NCBI RefSeq assembly: GCF_900115675.1
Contig: NZ_FOXI01000007.1
Span: forward strand, 38,341-102,340
Direction: 5' to 3'
From: Halolamina pelagica
GTDB taxonomy: Archaea > Halobacteriota > Halobacteria > Halobacteriales > Haloferacaceae
Length of the DNA stretch: 64,000 nucleotides
Shown: positions 43,658-52,401 of the stretch, piece after piece
Layout: each line of letters opens with the position of its first letter
Position numbering within the stretch: position 1 is the first letter of the stretch
Position numbers and translations under genes: made by a program
The notes under the pieces: model-generated
The model's input: only the letters and a program-made list of their open reading frames with translations
What the model was told of the DNA's origin: nothing
Database searches by the model: none

Positions 43658-46171
43658 ATGGAACTCATCGTCACCGAGAAGGACAACGCGGCCCGTCGCA
43701 TCGCCGACATCCTCAGCGACGGGACCGCCGACGCCGACCGGGTCAACGGCGTCAACGTCTACGGCTGGGGAGGCACGCGCGTCATCGGCCTCTCGGGCCA
43801 CGTCGTCGGCGTCGACTTCCCGCCGGAGTACGACGACTGGCGGGACGTGGAGCCCCACGAACTCATCGACGCGCCGATCGACACCGAACCGACCCAGGAG
43901 GCCATCGTCGCCGCGCTCCGCCGGCTGGCACGGGACGCCGACCGCGTCGTCATCGCGACCGACTACGACCGCGAGGGCGAACTGATCGGGAAGGAGGCGT
44001 TCGACATCGTCCGGGACGTGGACGACTCGGTCCCCATCGAGCGCGCGCGGTTCTCCTCCATCACCGAGCGCGAGGTGACGGAGGCGTTCGACAACCCCGG
44101 CGAGCTCGACTTCGACCTCGCCGCGGCGGGGGAGGCGCGCCAGACCGTCGACCTCGTGTGGGGCGCTGCCCTGACGCGGTTCCTCTCGCTCTCCGCGGGC
44201 CAGCTCGGCGAGGACTTCATCTCCGTCGGCCGGGTGCAGGGGCCGACGCTGAAGCTGCTGGTCGACCGCGAGCGCGAGATCCAGGCGTTCGATCCCGACG
44301 ACTACTGGGAGCTGTTCGCCGACCTCACGAAGGAGGGCGGCGCGGGGTTCGAGGCGCAGTACTTCTACCTCGACGACGACGGCAACGAGGCCCGGCGCAT
44401 CTGGGACGAATCGGCGGCCGACGACGCCCACGAGGCGCTCGCGTCGGCCGGCGACGCCGCCGTCGAGGAGGTGAACCGCCGGACCCGGACCGACGAGCCC
44501 CCGGCGCCGTTCAACACCACGCAGTTCATCCGCGCGGCGAGTTCGCTGGGGTACTCGGCCCAGCGCGCGATGAGCATCGCCGAGGACCTCTACACGGCTG
44601 GCTACATCACCTACCCCCGGACGGACAACACCGTCTACCCGGACGATCTGGACCCCGAGGAGCTGCTGAACGCGTTCTCGGAGACGTTCTTCGGCGAGAG
44701 CGTCGCGGAACTGCTGGAGCAAGAGGAGATCGAGCCCACCGAGGGCGACGAGGAGACCACCGACCACCCGCCGATCCACCCGACCGGCGAGATGCCGACG
44801 GATCTGGACGACGACGAGTGGGAGGTGTACGAACTGGTCGTGCGGCGCTTCTTCGCGACCTGTGCGCCCGCGGCGACGTGGGAGCACCTGCGCGTGGTCG
44901 CCGGTGTTGAGGGCGACGTCTCGCTGCCCTCGGGCGGCGAGCGCGGCCTCTCGCTGAAGGCCAACGGGAAGCGCCTGCTGGAGGAGGGGTACCACTCGGT
45001 GTACCCGTACTCCTCGGCCGACGAGACGGTCGTGCCGGACGTTGAGCGCGGCGAGGCGCTGGCGGTCAGCGACGTGCACCTCGACGCCAAGCAGACCCAA
45101 CCGCCGCGGCGCTACGGCCAGTCGCGGCTGATCGAGACGATGGAGGAGATGGGGATCGGCACGAAAAGCACGAGACATAATACCATAGAAAAGCTGTACG
45201 ATAGAAACTATGTCGAGAGCGACCCACCCCGGCCGACGCAGTTAGCCCACGCGGTCGTCGAGGCCGCCGAGGAGTTCGCCGACCGCATCGTGAGCGAGGA
45301 GATGACCGCGCAGTTGGAGGCGGACATGCGCGCCATCGCCGCCGGCGAGAAGGGGTTCGACGAGGTGACCGAAGAGTCCCGCGAGATGCTCGACGCGGTG
45401 TTCGAGGAGCTCCGGGAGTCCCGCGAGGAGGTGGGCGACCACCTGCGCAAGTCGATGAAGGCCGACAAGATCCTGGGTCCCTGTCCGGAGTGTGGCGAGG
45501 ACCTGCTCGTCCGGAAATCCCGCTACGGCAGCTACTTCGTCGGCTGTGACGGCTACCCCGACTGCGAGTACACGCTGCCCCTGCCCTCCACGGGCAAGCC
45601 GCTGATCCTCGACGAGGAATGCGAGGAGCACGGGCTCAACCACGTGAAGATGCTCGCCGGGCGGAAGACGTTCGTCCACGGCTGTCCGCTCTGCAAGGCC
45701 GAGGAGGCCGACGCGGAGGCGGACCGGATCATCGGCGACTGTCCGGAATGTGGGGAGGAGGAGGGCGGCGAACTGGCGATCAAGCAACTGCGCTCGGGCT
45801 CGCGGCTCGTGGGCTGTACGCGCTACCCGGACTGTGACTACTCGCTGCCGCTGCCCCGGCGCGGGGAGATCGAGGTCACCGACGAGGTCTGCGAGGAGCA
45901 CGACCTCCCCCACCTGGTCGTCCACGGCGACGACGACGAGCCGTGGGAGCTGGGCTGTCCGATCTGTAACTACCGGGAGTTCCAGGCCCGCGAGGCGAAC
46001 TCGGAGCTGGAGACCGTCGAGGGCATCGGCGAGAAGACCGCCGAGAAGCTCGAGGAAGCCGGCATCGAGGACGTGTCCGGGCTGAAGGAGGCCGACCCGG
46101 ACGACCTCGCGGCGAGCGTGGACGGGGTCAGTGCCGGGTCGGTGCGGGACTGGCAGGCGAAGGCTGACTGA
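43658..46171 (+). CDS. topA: DNA topoisomerase I (type IA)
   Basis: An 837-residue type IA topoisomerase. TOPRIM domain residues are IVTEKDNAARR (3-13) and ATDYDREGE (about 103-111); the active-site Tyr319 is in YITYPRTDN. Two four-Cys zinc ribbons (CPECGEDLLV and CPECGEEEGG, with GCDGYPDCEY and GCTRYPDCDY partners), a third CPIC/HDLP cluster, and a C-terminal helix-hairpin-helix (VEGIGEKTAEKLEEAGI) follow. It relaxes negative supercoils. An AT-rich stretch with rare codons lies at 45160-45213 in the conserved GIGTKSTRHNTI region (see finding). Confidence 0.96.
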   Translation: MELIVTEKDNAARRIADILSDGTADADRVNGVNVYGWGGTRVIGLSGHVVGVDFPPEYDDWRDVEPHELIDAPIDTEPTQEAIVAALRRLARDADRVVIATDYDREGELIGKEAFDIVRDVDDSVPIERARFSSITEREVTEAFDNPGELDFDLAAAGEARQTVDLVWGAALTRFLSLSAGQLGEDFISVGRVQGPTLKLLVDREREIQAFDPDDYWELFADLTKEGGAGFEAQYFYLDDDGNEARRIWDESAADDAHEALASAGDAAVEEVNRRTRTDEPPAPFNTTQFIRAASSLGYSAQRAMSIAEDLYTAGYITYPRTDNTVYPDDLDPEELLNAFSETFFGESVAELLEQEEIEPTEGDEETTDHPPIHPTGEMPTDLDDDEWEVYELVVRRFFATCAPAATWEHLRVVAGVEGDVSLPSGGERGLSLKANGKRLLEEGYHSVYPYSSADETVVPDVERGEALAVSDVHLDAKQTQPPRRYGQSRLIETMEEMGIGTKSTRHNTIEKLYDRNYVESDPPRPTQLAHAVVEAAEEFADRIVSEEMTAQLEADMRAIAAGEKGFDEVTEESREMLDAVFEELRESREEVGDHLRKSMKADKILGPCPECGEDLLVRKSRYGSYFVGCDGYPDCEYTLPLPSTGKPLILDEECEEHGLNHVKMLAGRKTFVHGCPLCKAEEADAEADRIIGDCPECGEEEGGELAIKQLRSGSRLVGCTRYPDCDYSLPLPRRGEIEVTDEVCEEHDLPHLVVHGDDDEPWELGCPICNYREFQAREANSELETVEGIGEKTAEKLEEAGIEDVSGLKEADPDDLAASVDGVSAGSVRDWQAKAD
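45160..45213 (+). other. AT-rich rare-codon patch inside topA
   Basis: Codons ACG AAA AGC ACG AGA CAT and on through ATA, AGA and TAT make this about 60% AT. Flanking topA is about 65-70% GC. The encoded protein is the most conserved part of the gene. Confidence 0.85.
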
Positions 46172-46189
46172 TCGGTGGACGTCGCCTAA

Positions 46190-46639
46190 CTACGCCACCG
46201 CCCCCTGCCGCAACCGCCCCCAGACCGCGTTCGACAGCAGCGCGAACACCACGCCCTCCATCGCCAGCAGCGGCAGCAGCAGGAAGAACGTGAACATCGA
46301 CGGTCCCGTGAACATGAAGGAGAGCAGCGAGTCGGCGCCGTACCCCAGCACCATCGACAGCACGATCCCGTAGACGCCGACGGCGACGACGACCGCCGCC
46401 GCGCCGCCGACGCTGGCCAGGAAGCCTTCCTTCATCAGCGGCGCGTACTCGTCGGCCAGCACGCCCGTGACGAGGCCGCCGGGGATCCCCGCGGTCAGCA
46501 GCAGCCCCGACACCTGTTCGAGCGTGTTGAGCGCCTCGATGATCGACGACGTGCCCGACGCGTGGGTCAGGAGCACGCCGCCGATCCAGAGCACCGTCGT
46601 CGCGCCGCCGGCGAGCACGGCGCGGGAGGGTCGTCGCAT
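46190..46639 (-). CDS. Uncharacterised membrane protein
   Basis: A 149-residue protein with a basic start (MRRPSRA) and four hydrophobic segments; motifs such as GVLADEYAPLMKEGFLAS are not recognised. It is convergent with topA, 18 bp from its stop, and divergent from the GGGP synthase gene. The start at 46639 gives a positive-inside N-terminus; 15 additional residues would be needed for the next start upstream and are not hydrophobic. Confidence 0.6.
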   Translation of the reverse strand: MRRPSRAVLAGGATTVLWIGGVLLTHASGTSSIIEALNTLEQVSGLLLTAGIPGGLVTGVLADEYAPLMKEGFLASVGGAAAVVVAVGVYGIVLSMVLGYGADSLLSFMFTGPSMFTFFLLLPLLAMEGVVFALLSNAVWGRLRQGAVA

Positions 46640-46711
46640 ACCTGTCCGTTCGCCGGCACGTAGATAAGCGAACTGGTCCCACACCGCCCGCGACCGGGGC
46701 GGTCCGCGCCC

Positions 46712-46717
46712 TTTTTA
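46712..46717 (+). promoter_or_regulatory. TATA-like box before the GGGP synthase gene
   Basis: TTTTTA lies 26-31 nt before ATG 46743. Confidence 0.6.
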
Positions 46718-46742
46718 CCCGCGGACCGAAGATTCGCACCCC

Positions 46743-47444
46743 ATGACCGGCCCGTGGGCGCAGTGGGACCACGTCCTGAAGGTGGACCCCGACAAGGAGC
46801 TGCTGGACGACGAGACGTTCGACGACGTGGCCGCGACGGGCACCGACGCCCTCGAGATCGGCGGCACGATGGACATGACGAGCGAGAAGATGGAGCGGGT
46901 CGTCGACGCCTGTGCGGCCCACGACGTGCCGATCTACCAGGAGCCCTCCAACCCCGGCGTCGTGATCGACCACGAGGCGCTGTCGGGCTACCTCGTCCCC
47001 ACGGTGCTGAACGCGGGCGACCCGTTCTGGATCACCGGCGCCCACAAGGAGTGGGCCCGCATCGACGGCGATCTCGACTGGGCGAACACCCACACCGAGG
47101 CGTACGTCGTCCTCAACCCCGACGCCTCGGTCGCGGAGTACACCGACGCCGACTGCGACCTGACCGCCGACGACGTGGCGGCCTACGCGGGCGTCGCCGA
47201 GCGCATGTTCGGCCAGGAGATCGTCTATCTGGAGTACTCCGGCACCTACGGCGACCCCGAGGTCGTCGCCGCCGCGGCCGAGGAACTCGACGACGCGACG
47301 CTGTTCTACGGCGGCGGCATCCACGACTACGGCAGCGCCCGGGAGATGGGCGACCACGCCGACACGGTCGTCGTCGGCGACCTGCTCCACGACGAGGGTG
47401 TCGACGCGGTGGCGGAGACCGTCGACGGCGCCAAGGACGCCTAG
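46743..47444 (+). CDS. Geranylgeranylglyceryl phosphate (GGGP) synthase
   Basis: A 233-residue TIM-barrel prenyltransferase of the PcrB/GGGPS family. It joins geranylgeranyl diphosphate to sn-glycerol-1-phosphate, the first step of archaeal ether-lipid synthesis. Readable family segments are [46 protein letters not shown] and [26 protein letters not shown], the last being the phosphate-binding part. Length fits group I haloarchaeal enzymes. Its stop interlocks with that of the convergent lipoprotein gene (CTAG). Confidence 0.92.
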   Translation: MTGPWAQWDHVLKVDPDKELLDDETFDDVAATGTDALEIGGTMDMTSEKMERVVDACAAHDVPIYQEPSNPGVVIDHEALSGYLVPTVLNAGDPFWITGAHKEWARIDGDLDWANTHTEAYVVLNPDASVAEYTDADCDLTADDVAAYAGVAERMFGQEIVYLEYSGTYGDPEVVAAAAEELDDATLFYGGGIHDYGSAREMGDHADTVVVGDLLHDEGVDAVAETVDGAKDA

Positions 47445-48361
47445 GCCACCCACTCGGACACCGAGAGCCGGGAGCGCTCACCCTCGAACGCGACGTACCA
47501 GTCGTTCCGGTACGGTTCGGGCAGTTTCTCCTCGTCGTCCAACCGGTCACGCAGCGCCGCGAGCGCGTCCGAAGCCGGCAGACACTCCTCGTAGCTCCCC
47601 TCGCCCCGGGCGTTCCGCAGGATCTCCAGTTGCGCCTCGGGAGCGTCGGCGAGATCGACGAGGTACGCATCGGCGAGGAACGCCCGGAACCCCGCGGCGT
47701 CGGCGGCGACGCGTTCGGCCGCGAACGCGTACGTGACGCGCTCGGTCGTGCCCGTCCGCTCGCCCGCGACCTCGACCCGAACCGCTCGGTCCTCCCACTC
47801 GACCCACGTCGTCTCGCCGATCAGTCGCGAGCCCTCGCCGCCGTCGGGGTACGGCGCGGGGTAAATCCCGACCGAGAACCCCTCCGGGAACTGCCCGCCC
47901 TTCTCCTCGGGCATCGCGAGCCGGAACGCCCGACGGTCGTTCTCAGGCAGGTCGGCGAACGGGACCACCTCGGTCCCGGCCGGCGCCGACTGGCCCTCCT
48001 CCCACTCGGCGTCGAGTTCGAAGGCGGGCACGTCGACCGATTCGACGGTCTCCCGGCTGATCCGGTAGAAGGCGCCGCCGTGGGGGAACAGCGTCGGCTC
48101 GCGGAACGGCACCCCCGCGTAGGTCGTGCGGCGCGCGCCGTCGTTCTCGACGGCCTCGGCGCCGACGCCCCGTTCCTGCTCACGGAGTCGGTCCTCGAGC
48201 GCCGCAACCGGGTCGAACGGTTCGGCGTCGACGTAGACGCCGCTGGTACAGTCGTCGTTGCCGATGCCGCCGAGACAGCCCCCGGCGAGCAGCGAGGCCG
48301 CTATCGAGAGGGCACCGCGTCGGTGGAGGGACACGCCCGGACGATCTCGGGGCGACGGCAT
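47441..48361 (-). CDS. Secreted lipoprotein, uncharacterised
   Basis: A 306-residue protein starting [23 protein letters not shown], with Arg-Arg and a lipobox (LAGGC) near residue 30, so Tat export and lipidation are likely. The body has two Cys (DDCTSG and EECLPA) that may form a disulfide, and a mixed alpha/beta acidic domain without known motif. ATG 48361 is preferred to a longer upstream frame because it begins directly with the signal peptide. Confidence 0.68.
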   Translation of the reverse strand: MPSPRDRPGVSLHRRGALSIAASLLAGGCLGGIGNDDCTSGVYVDAEPFDPVAALEDRLREQERGVGAEAVENDGARRTTYAGVPFREPTLFPHGGAFYRISRETVESVDVPAFELDAEWEEGQSAPAGTEVVPFADLPENDRRAFRLAMPEEKGGQFPEGFSVGIYPAPYPDGGEGSRLIGETTWVEWEDRAVRVEVAGERTGTTERVTYAFAAERVAADAAGFRAFLADAYLVDLADAPEAQLEILRNARGEGSYEECLPASDALAALRDRLDDEEKLPEPYRNDWYVAFEGERSRLSVSEWVA

Positions 48362-48461
48362 ATGTCTTCTGTCGCTTTCGGGGGAGGCGTGCGCCAGTTC
48401 GTCGCACACTGCCGAAACGCGTATCCCGCCCGAGCCAGCCGTTCGCCGGCGAAACACCGCG

Positions 48462-48467
48462 TTTAAA
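48462..48467 (+). promoter_or_regulatory. TATA-like box before aspS
   Basis: TTTAAA lies 25-30 nt before ATG 48492, a canonical placing. Confidence 0.65.
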
Positions 48468-48491
48468 GATGCCCCGAGCGAACCACCGCCC

Positions 48492-49793
48492 ATGCAGGAT
48501 CGAACCTACGCGGCGGACGTGGACGCCGGCGAGTCGGCCACCGTGGCCGGCTGGGTCCACGAGATCCGCGACCTCGGCGGCATCGCCTTCCTCATCCTCC
48601 GGGACAAGAGCGGGAAGCTCCAGATCAAACTCGAGAAGGACGAGATGGACGACGAGCTGGTCGAGACCGGCCTCGGCGTCCACCGCGAGTCCGTGATCAA
48701 CGTCACCGGCGACGTGAAGGAGGAGCCCCGGGCGCCGACGGGCTTCGAACTCGTCCCCGAATCGATCGAGGTCGTCGCCGAGGCCGACCCCGAGCTCCCG
48801 CTCGACCCCTCCGGGAAGGTCGACGCCGAACTCCCGACCCGACTGGACAACCGCACGCTCGACCTCCGCAAGCCCGAGGTCAAGGCCATCTTCGAGATCC
48901 GCGCGGAGGTCATGCGCGCCGCCCGGGAGACGTTCCGCGACCTGAACGCCACCGAGATCAACACGCCGAAGATCGTCGCCACCGGCACCGAGGGCGGCAC
49001 GGAGCTGTTCCCGATCACCTACTTCGGCGAGGAGGCCTTCATGAACCAGAGCCCCCAGCTGTTCAAGCAGCTGATGGCCGGCTCCGGCCTCGAGACGGTG
49101 TTCGAGATCGGCCCCATCTTCCGGGCCGAGGAGCACAACACGCCGCGGCACCTCAACGAGGCGACCTCGATCGACTTCGAGTCGGCCTTCGCCGACCACC
49201 ACGAGGCGATGGACGCCGCCGAGGAGATCGTCGTCTCCGTCTACGAGGCCGTCGCCGAGAACTGCGAGGAGCAGCTCGACCTGCTCGGCTACGACGACTT
49301 CGACGTTCCCGAGGGCGACTTCCCGCGCCTGAGCTACGAGGAGGCCATCGAGCGCATCAACGCCACGGGCGAACTCGACGAGCAGCTCGTCTTCGGCGAC
49401 GACCTCTCGACGGAGGCCGAGCGCGCGCTGGGCGAGGACGTGGGAACCTTCTACTTCATCACCGGCTGGCCCAGCGAGATCAAGCCGTTCTACATCAAGG
49501 ACCAGGACGACGACGAGACGCTCTCGACCGGGTTCGACATGATGCACCCCCGGATGGAGCTGGTCTCGGGCGGCCAGCGCGAGCACCGCCACGAGAAGCT
49601 GGTCGAAGGGTTCGAGCAGCAGGGGCTCGACCCCGAGCAGTTCGAGTACTACACCAAGATGTTCAAGTACGGCATGCCGCCCCACGCCGGCTGGGGGATG
49701 GGTGGCGAGCGCCTCGTGATGACGATGCTCGGCCTGGAGAACATCCGCGAAGCCGTGCTGTTCCCGCGGGACAGGCAGCGACTAAGCCCCTAG
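48492..49793 (+). CDS. aspS: Aspartate-tRNA ligase (archaeal AspRS)
   Basis: A 433-residue class IIb synthetase: an OB-fold anticodon-binding domain (about 1-105) with [21 protein letters not shown], then the catalytic core with motif 1 ([20 protein letters not shown]), motif 2 ([14 protein letters not shown]) and motif 3 ([15 protein letters not shown]). Archaeal AspRS may be discriminating or not; with gatB in the genome a non-discriminating enzyme that also charges tRNA(Asn) is possible but not decided here. The last eleven codons use AGG, CGA and CTA, unusual for this genome, and a second copy of this 3' end follows 88 bp later. Confidence 0.96.
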   Translation: MQDRTYAADVDAGESATVAGWVHEIRDLGGIAFLILRDKSGKLQIKLEKDEMDDELVETGLGVHRESVINVTGDVKEEPRAPTGFELVPESIEVVAEADPELPLDPSGKVDAELPTRLDNRTLDLRKPEVKAIFEIRAEVMRAARETFRDLNATEINTPKIVATGTEGGTELFPITYFGEEAFMNQSPQLFKQLMAGSGLETVFEIGPIFRAEEHNTPRHLNEATSIDFESAFADHHEAMDAAEEIVVSVYEAVAENCEEQLDLLGYDDFDVPEGDFPRLSYEEAIERINATGELDEQLVFGDDLSTEAERALGEDVGTFYFITGWPSEIKPFYIKDQDDDETLSTGFDMMHPRMELVSGGQREHRHEKLVEGFEQQGLDPEQFEYYTKMFKYGMPPHAGWGMGGERLVMTMLGLENIREAVLFPRDRQRLSP

Positions 49794-49880
49794 GCGAAGG
49801 AGCAACTGTCGAGCGGGAGCCACAGGCGACCGGTGTGTGCCTGACGCTGTTCCCGCGAGATCGCCAGCGTCTGGGTCCGG
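49759..49880 (+). repeat. Duplicated aspS 3' coding end
   Basis: The aspS tail encoding [11 protein letters not shown] (49759-49791) recurs as [11 protein letters not shown] at 49848-49880. The DNA differs by nearly all synonymous changes (CGG/CGA, GAC/GAT, AGG/CGC, CGA/CGT, CTA/CTG), with a Gly for Ser. The rest of the 250-bp gap (49794-50043) shows no supportable gene. Confidence 0.75.
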
Positions 49881-50043
49881 AGGACGAAGACCTGGCGAGA
49901 TGCGGGACGGTTTTCGCGGAACCGCCAGCGCCTCTCGCCCTGAGAGGGCCTTTTCGGCGGGGCTCGGTCCCGCAGTCACCGAGCGACTCGACGAACCTCG
50001 CGGAGGGAACCGCCGCTTTTCGCGCGCGGTCGACCCGAGAGTC

Positions 50044-51429
50044 CTACTCCACGTCGGCAGCGTCGGTAGACTCCGCTTCCTCCTCGACGTCGTCGTCGGT
50101 GTAGTACTCCTCGGTCACCGTGATCCGGGCGCGCTTGATCCGGGTTGTATCGACCTGCTCGACGCGGATGCGGATCCCGTCGTACTCGATAGACTCCCCC
50201 TCCTCGACCAACCGGCCAGCCCGGTTGAAGATGAAGCCGGCGAGGGTCTCGAACTCCTCGCCCTCCGGCAGGTCGATCCCCAGCGCCTCGTTGACCTCGT
50301 CGATGTTGACCTCGCCGCGGACGAGGGCGGTGTCCTCGTCGACGAACTCGATCGCCTGCTCCTCGTCGCCCTCGAGGATGTCGCCGACGATCTCCTCGAC
50401 CATGTCCTCCATCGTGATCAGCCCCTCCGTGGTACCGAACTCGTCGATGACGATCACCATCCGGAGGCGGTTGTCCTGGATCTCCTCCAGCAGTTCGTCG
50501 ACGTTCTTCGACTCCGGAACGTGGAGCGTCGGCTGCACCAGGTCGTCCAGCGTCGGCTCCCCCTCGCCGTAGTGGGCCGCTCGCACCAGGTCCCGGATGT
50601 TCACGACGCCGATGATGTTGTCGAGGTTCCCCTCGTAGACGGGGACGCGTTCGTGGTCCGACTGGACACACTCCTCGATGGCCTCCTCGACGGTGGCGTC
50701 CTTCGGGACGGCAGTCATGTCCAGTCGGGGCGTCATCACCTCCTTGGCGATGGTCTGGTTGAACCGGAAGATGCGCTGGAGCATCTCGCGTTCCTCCTCG
50801 TCGATGACCCCCTCGCGCTCCCCGGTCTGAATCATGTTCTGGATCTCGTCGCGGGTGACGTAGGAGTCCTCGATCGCCGACCCGCCGCCGGTGATGCGGT
50901 TGATCGTCTGGGTGAGGTAGTCGAAGACGATGATCAGCGGCAGGAGCAGGCGCTCGGCCCACTTCAGCGGCCGGGCGATGCGGAGCGACCACGACTCGGT
51001 GTGCTCGACGGCGTAGGACTTCGGCGCGCTCTCGCCGAACAGCAGGACGACCGTCGTGATCCCGAACGTCGCGGCCAGCACGGCCTGTCCCTCCGAGAGG
51101 TAGAAGCCGAACAGCCACGTCGCGATCGAGGACATCGCCACGTTGGCGATGTTGTTGCCGACGAGAATGGTCACCAGCAGGCGGTGGGGATCGTCGAGGA
51201 GGTCCTGGACCAAGGAGGCACCGGGGACCCCCTCGTCGACGAGGGAGTCCACCCGATGGCTCTCGAGTCCGAACATCGCGATCTCCGAGGAGGAGAAGAA
51301 CGCGGAGAACCCGATGAGGACGATCAGAATACCCACACCTAACGCGGTGGTGAGCGGGTCGGCATCCTGCGAGGCGGTTTGCAGAACGCCCCTGCTAAGG
51401 GCGGGGATGACCGTGGGAAGCAAGCCCAT
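50044..51429 (-). CDS. DUF21/CBS/CorC domain membrane protein (CNNM family)
   Basis: A 461-residue protein: an N-terminal DUF21 domain with helices (about 20-180), a linker, a CBS pair (about 215-340, with TPRLDMTAVPKDATVEEAIEEC and EFGTTEGLITMEDMVEEI) and a CorC/HlyC C-terminal domain. CNNM/CorC proteins are implicated in Mg2+ and Co2+ efflux and the CBS domain binds nucleotide. The acidic C-terminus (EEEAESTDAAD) is haloarchaeal. ATG 51429 is supported by a TATA-like GCTTAATC about 27-34 nt upstream on the minus strand. Confidence 0.88.
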   Translation of the reverse strand: MGLLPTVIPALSRGVLQTASQDADPLTTALGVGILIVLIGFSAFFSSSEIAMFGLESHRVDSLVDEGVPGASLVQDLLDDPHRLLVTILVGNNIANVAMSSIATWLFGFYLSEGQAVLAATFGITTVVLLFGESAPKSYAVEHTESWSLRIARPLKWAERLLLPLIIVFDYLTQTINRITGGGSAIEDSYVTRDEIQNMIQTGEREGVIDEEEREMLQRIFRFNQTIAKEVMTPRLDMTAVPKDATVEEAIEECVQSDHERVPVYEGNLDNIIGVVNIRDLVRAAHYGEGEPTLDDLVQPTLHVPESKNVDELLEEIQDNRLRMVIVIDEFGTTEGLITMEDMVEEIVGDILEGDEEQAIEFVDEDTALVRGEVNIDEVNEALGIDLPEGEEFETLAGFIFNRAGRLVEEGESIEYDGIRIRVEQVDTTRIKRARITVTEEYYTDDDVEEEAESTDAADVE

Positions 51430-51455
51430 TTCGCGTCGGGGTAGTTCGGCGTCCG

Positions 51456-51463
51456 GATTAAGC
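51456..51463 (-). promoter_or_regulatory. TATA-like box before the CNNM-family gene
   Basis: The minus strand reads GCTTAATC, 27-34 nt before ATG 51429. Confidence 0.5.
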
Positions 51464-51541
51464 GTTCCCCTCTCGGCGGCATACGCGGGCTCTGCAGTCG
51501 TTCAGCGGGCTCCCCCGGCATCCACGTGTCGTCGCCGACGA

Positions 51542-51548
51542 CTTTAGG
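51542..51548 (+). promoter_or_regulatory. TATA-like box before the GST-N/redoxin pair
   Basis: CTTTAGG lies 25-31 nt before ATG 51573. Confidence 0.45.
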
Positions 51549-51572
51549 CGCTGGGCACCCAAACGGCGGGGT

Positions 51573-51833
51573 ATGTCCGACGAACCGCCGATCACGCTCT
51601 ACCGGCTGCAGGCCTGCCCGTTCTGTGAACGGGTGGTCCGGAAACTCGACGAGTACGGGCTCGACTACCGCTCCCGGTTCGTCGAACCGATGCACTCGGA
51701 GCGCGACGTGGTCAAACGCATCAGCGGCAAGCGCTCGGTGCCGGCGATCGTCGACGAGAACGCCGGGCTCACGATGTCGGAGTCGGGCAACATCGTCGAG
51801 TACCTCGAGAAGACCTACGGGGGTGAGGCCTGA
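51573..51833 (+). CDS. Glutaredoxin-like/GST N-terminal domain protein with CPFC motif
   Basis: An 86-residue thioredoxin-fold protein with the CPFC dithiol (Cys15, Cys18), SVPAIVDEN (cis-Pro loop) and a C-terminal ES.NIVEYLEKTYG helix as in GST N-terminal domains; the GST C-domain is absent. Haloarchaea use gamma-glutamylcysteine rather than glutathione, so its thiol partner is probably that or a protein. The stop overlaps the redoxin start by 1 base (TGATG), implying a joint function. Confidence 0.82.
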   Translation: MSDEPPITLYRLQACPFCERVVRKLDEYGLDYRSRFVEPMHSERDVVKRISGKRSVPAIVDENAGLTMSESGNIVEYLEKTYGGEA

Positions 51834-52336
51834 TGGAGTTCGACGTCGTCGAGCTCCCCGAGGCCGACCACCCCGAAGTCGGCGACACCGCGCCCGACTT
51901 CACCCGCCCGCTGGTGAACGAGGCGTTCTGGGAGGGCCGCTCGCTCTCGTCACTCACCGCGGAGGGGCCCGTCCTGCTCGTCGCCCACCCCATGGACGGC
52001 GCGTTCCCGGCCACGTACGTCTGGAACGAGATCGACGACCGCGAGTGGGCCGATGCGGTCGACGTGGTCGGCCTCTCCATCTCGACGCCGTACGAGCACG
52101 GCAGCCTGCTCGACGAGCGCGCCGACGGCGCGCGCCTGTTCTCCGACCCCGGCGCCGGCGTCGCCGAGCAGTACGGCATCGAACACGACCTCGACGGCAT
52201 GGCCGGGATCACCGAGCACCGGCCCGCGATCTTCCTGCTCGACGAGGACCGCACCGTCGAGTACGCGTGGGTCGCCAGCGAGTGGCCCGACTTCCCCGAC
52301 TACGACGCCGTCGAGGCCGCGATCGAGGACGTGTAG
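51833..52336 (+). CDS. Redoxin-fold protein lacking all cysteines
   Basis: A 167-residue AhpC/TSA-type (peroxiredoxin) domain: DTAPDFTRPL at the start, LLVAHPMDGAFPATYVWNE where the active site should be, and LLDEDRTVEYAWVASEW at the end. The peroxidatic TxxC position reads TYVW (residues 61-64), so Cys is Trp here, and the protein contains no cysteine at all. It cannot be a normal peroxidase. It may be a scaffold, a substrate-binding relic or a partner of the CPFC protein upstream. Confidence 0.75.
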   Translation: MEFDVVELPEADHPEVGDTAPDFTRPLVNEAFWEGRSLSSLTAEGPVLLVAHPMDGAFPATYVWNEIDDREWADAVDVVGLSISTPYEHGSLLDERADGARLFSDPGAGVAEQYGIEHDLDGMAGITEHRPAIFLLDEDRTVEYAWVASEWPDFPDYDAVEAAIEDV

Positions 52337-52371
52337 CGTCGACGACGGCGGCATCGTGTTCGACCGCGCGC

Positions 52372-52377
52372 TTTTTT
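52372..52377 (+). promoter_or_regulatory. TATA-like T-run before tsaC
   Basis: TTTTTT lies 25-30 nt before ATG 52402. Confidence 0.4.
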
Positions 52378-52401
52378 CGCCCGCGTCTCCCGACTCCGGG
52401 T

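Noticed and set aside
49835..50104. An 89-codon frame that contains the second aspS tail
   Set aside because: Only the first ~12 residues match AspRS; the remainder has no motif and ends inside the neighbouring gene, so it is treated as a remnant.
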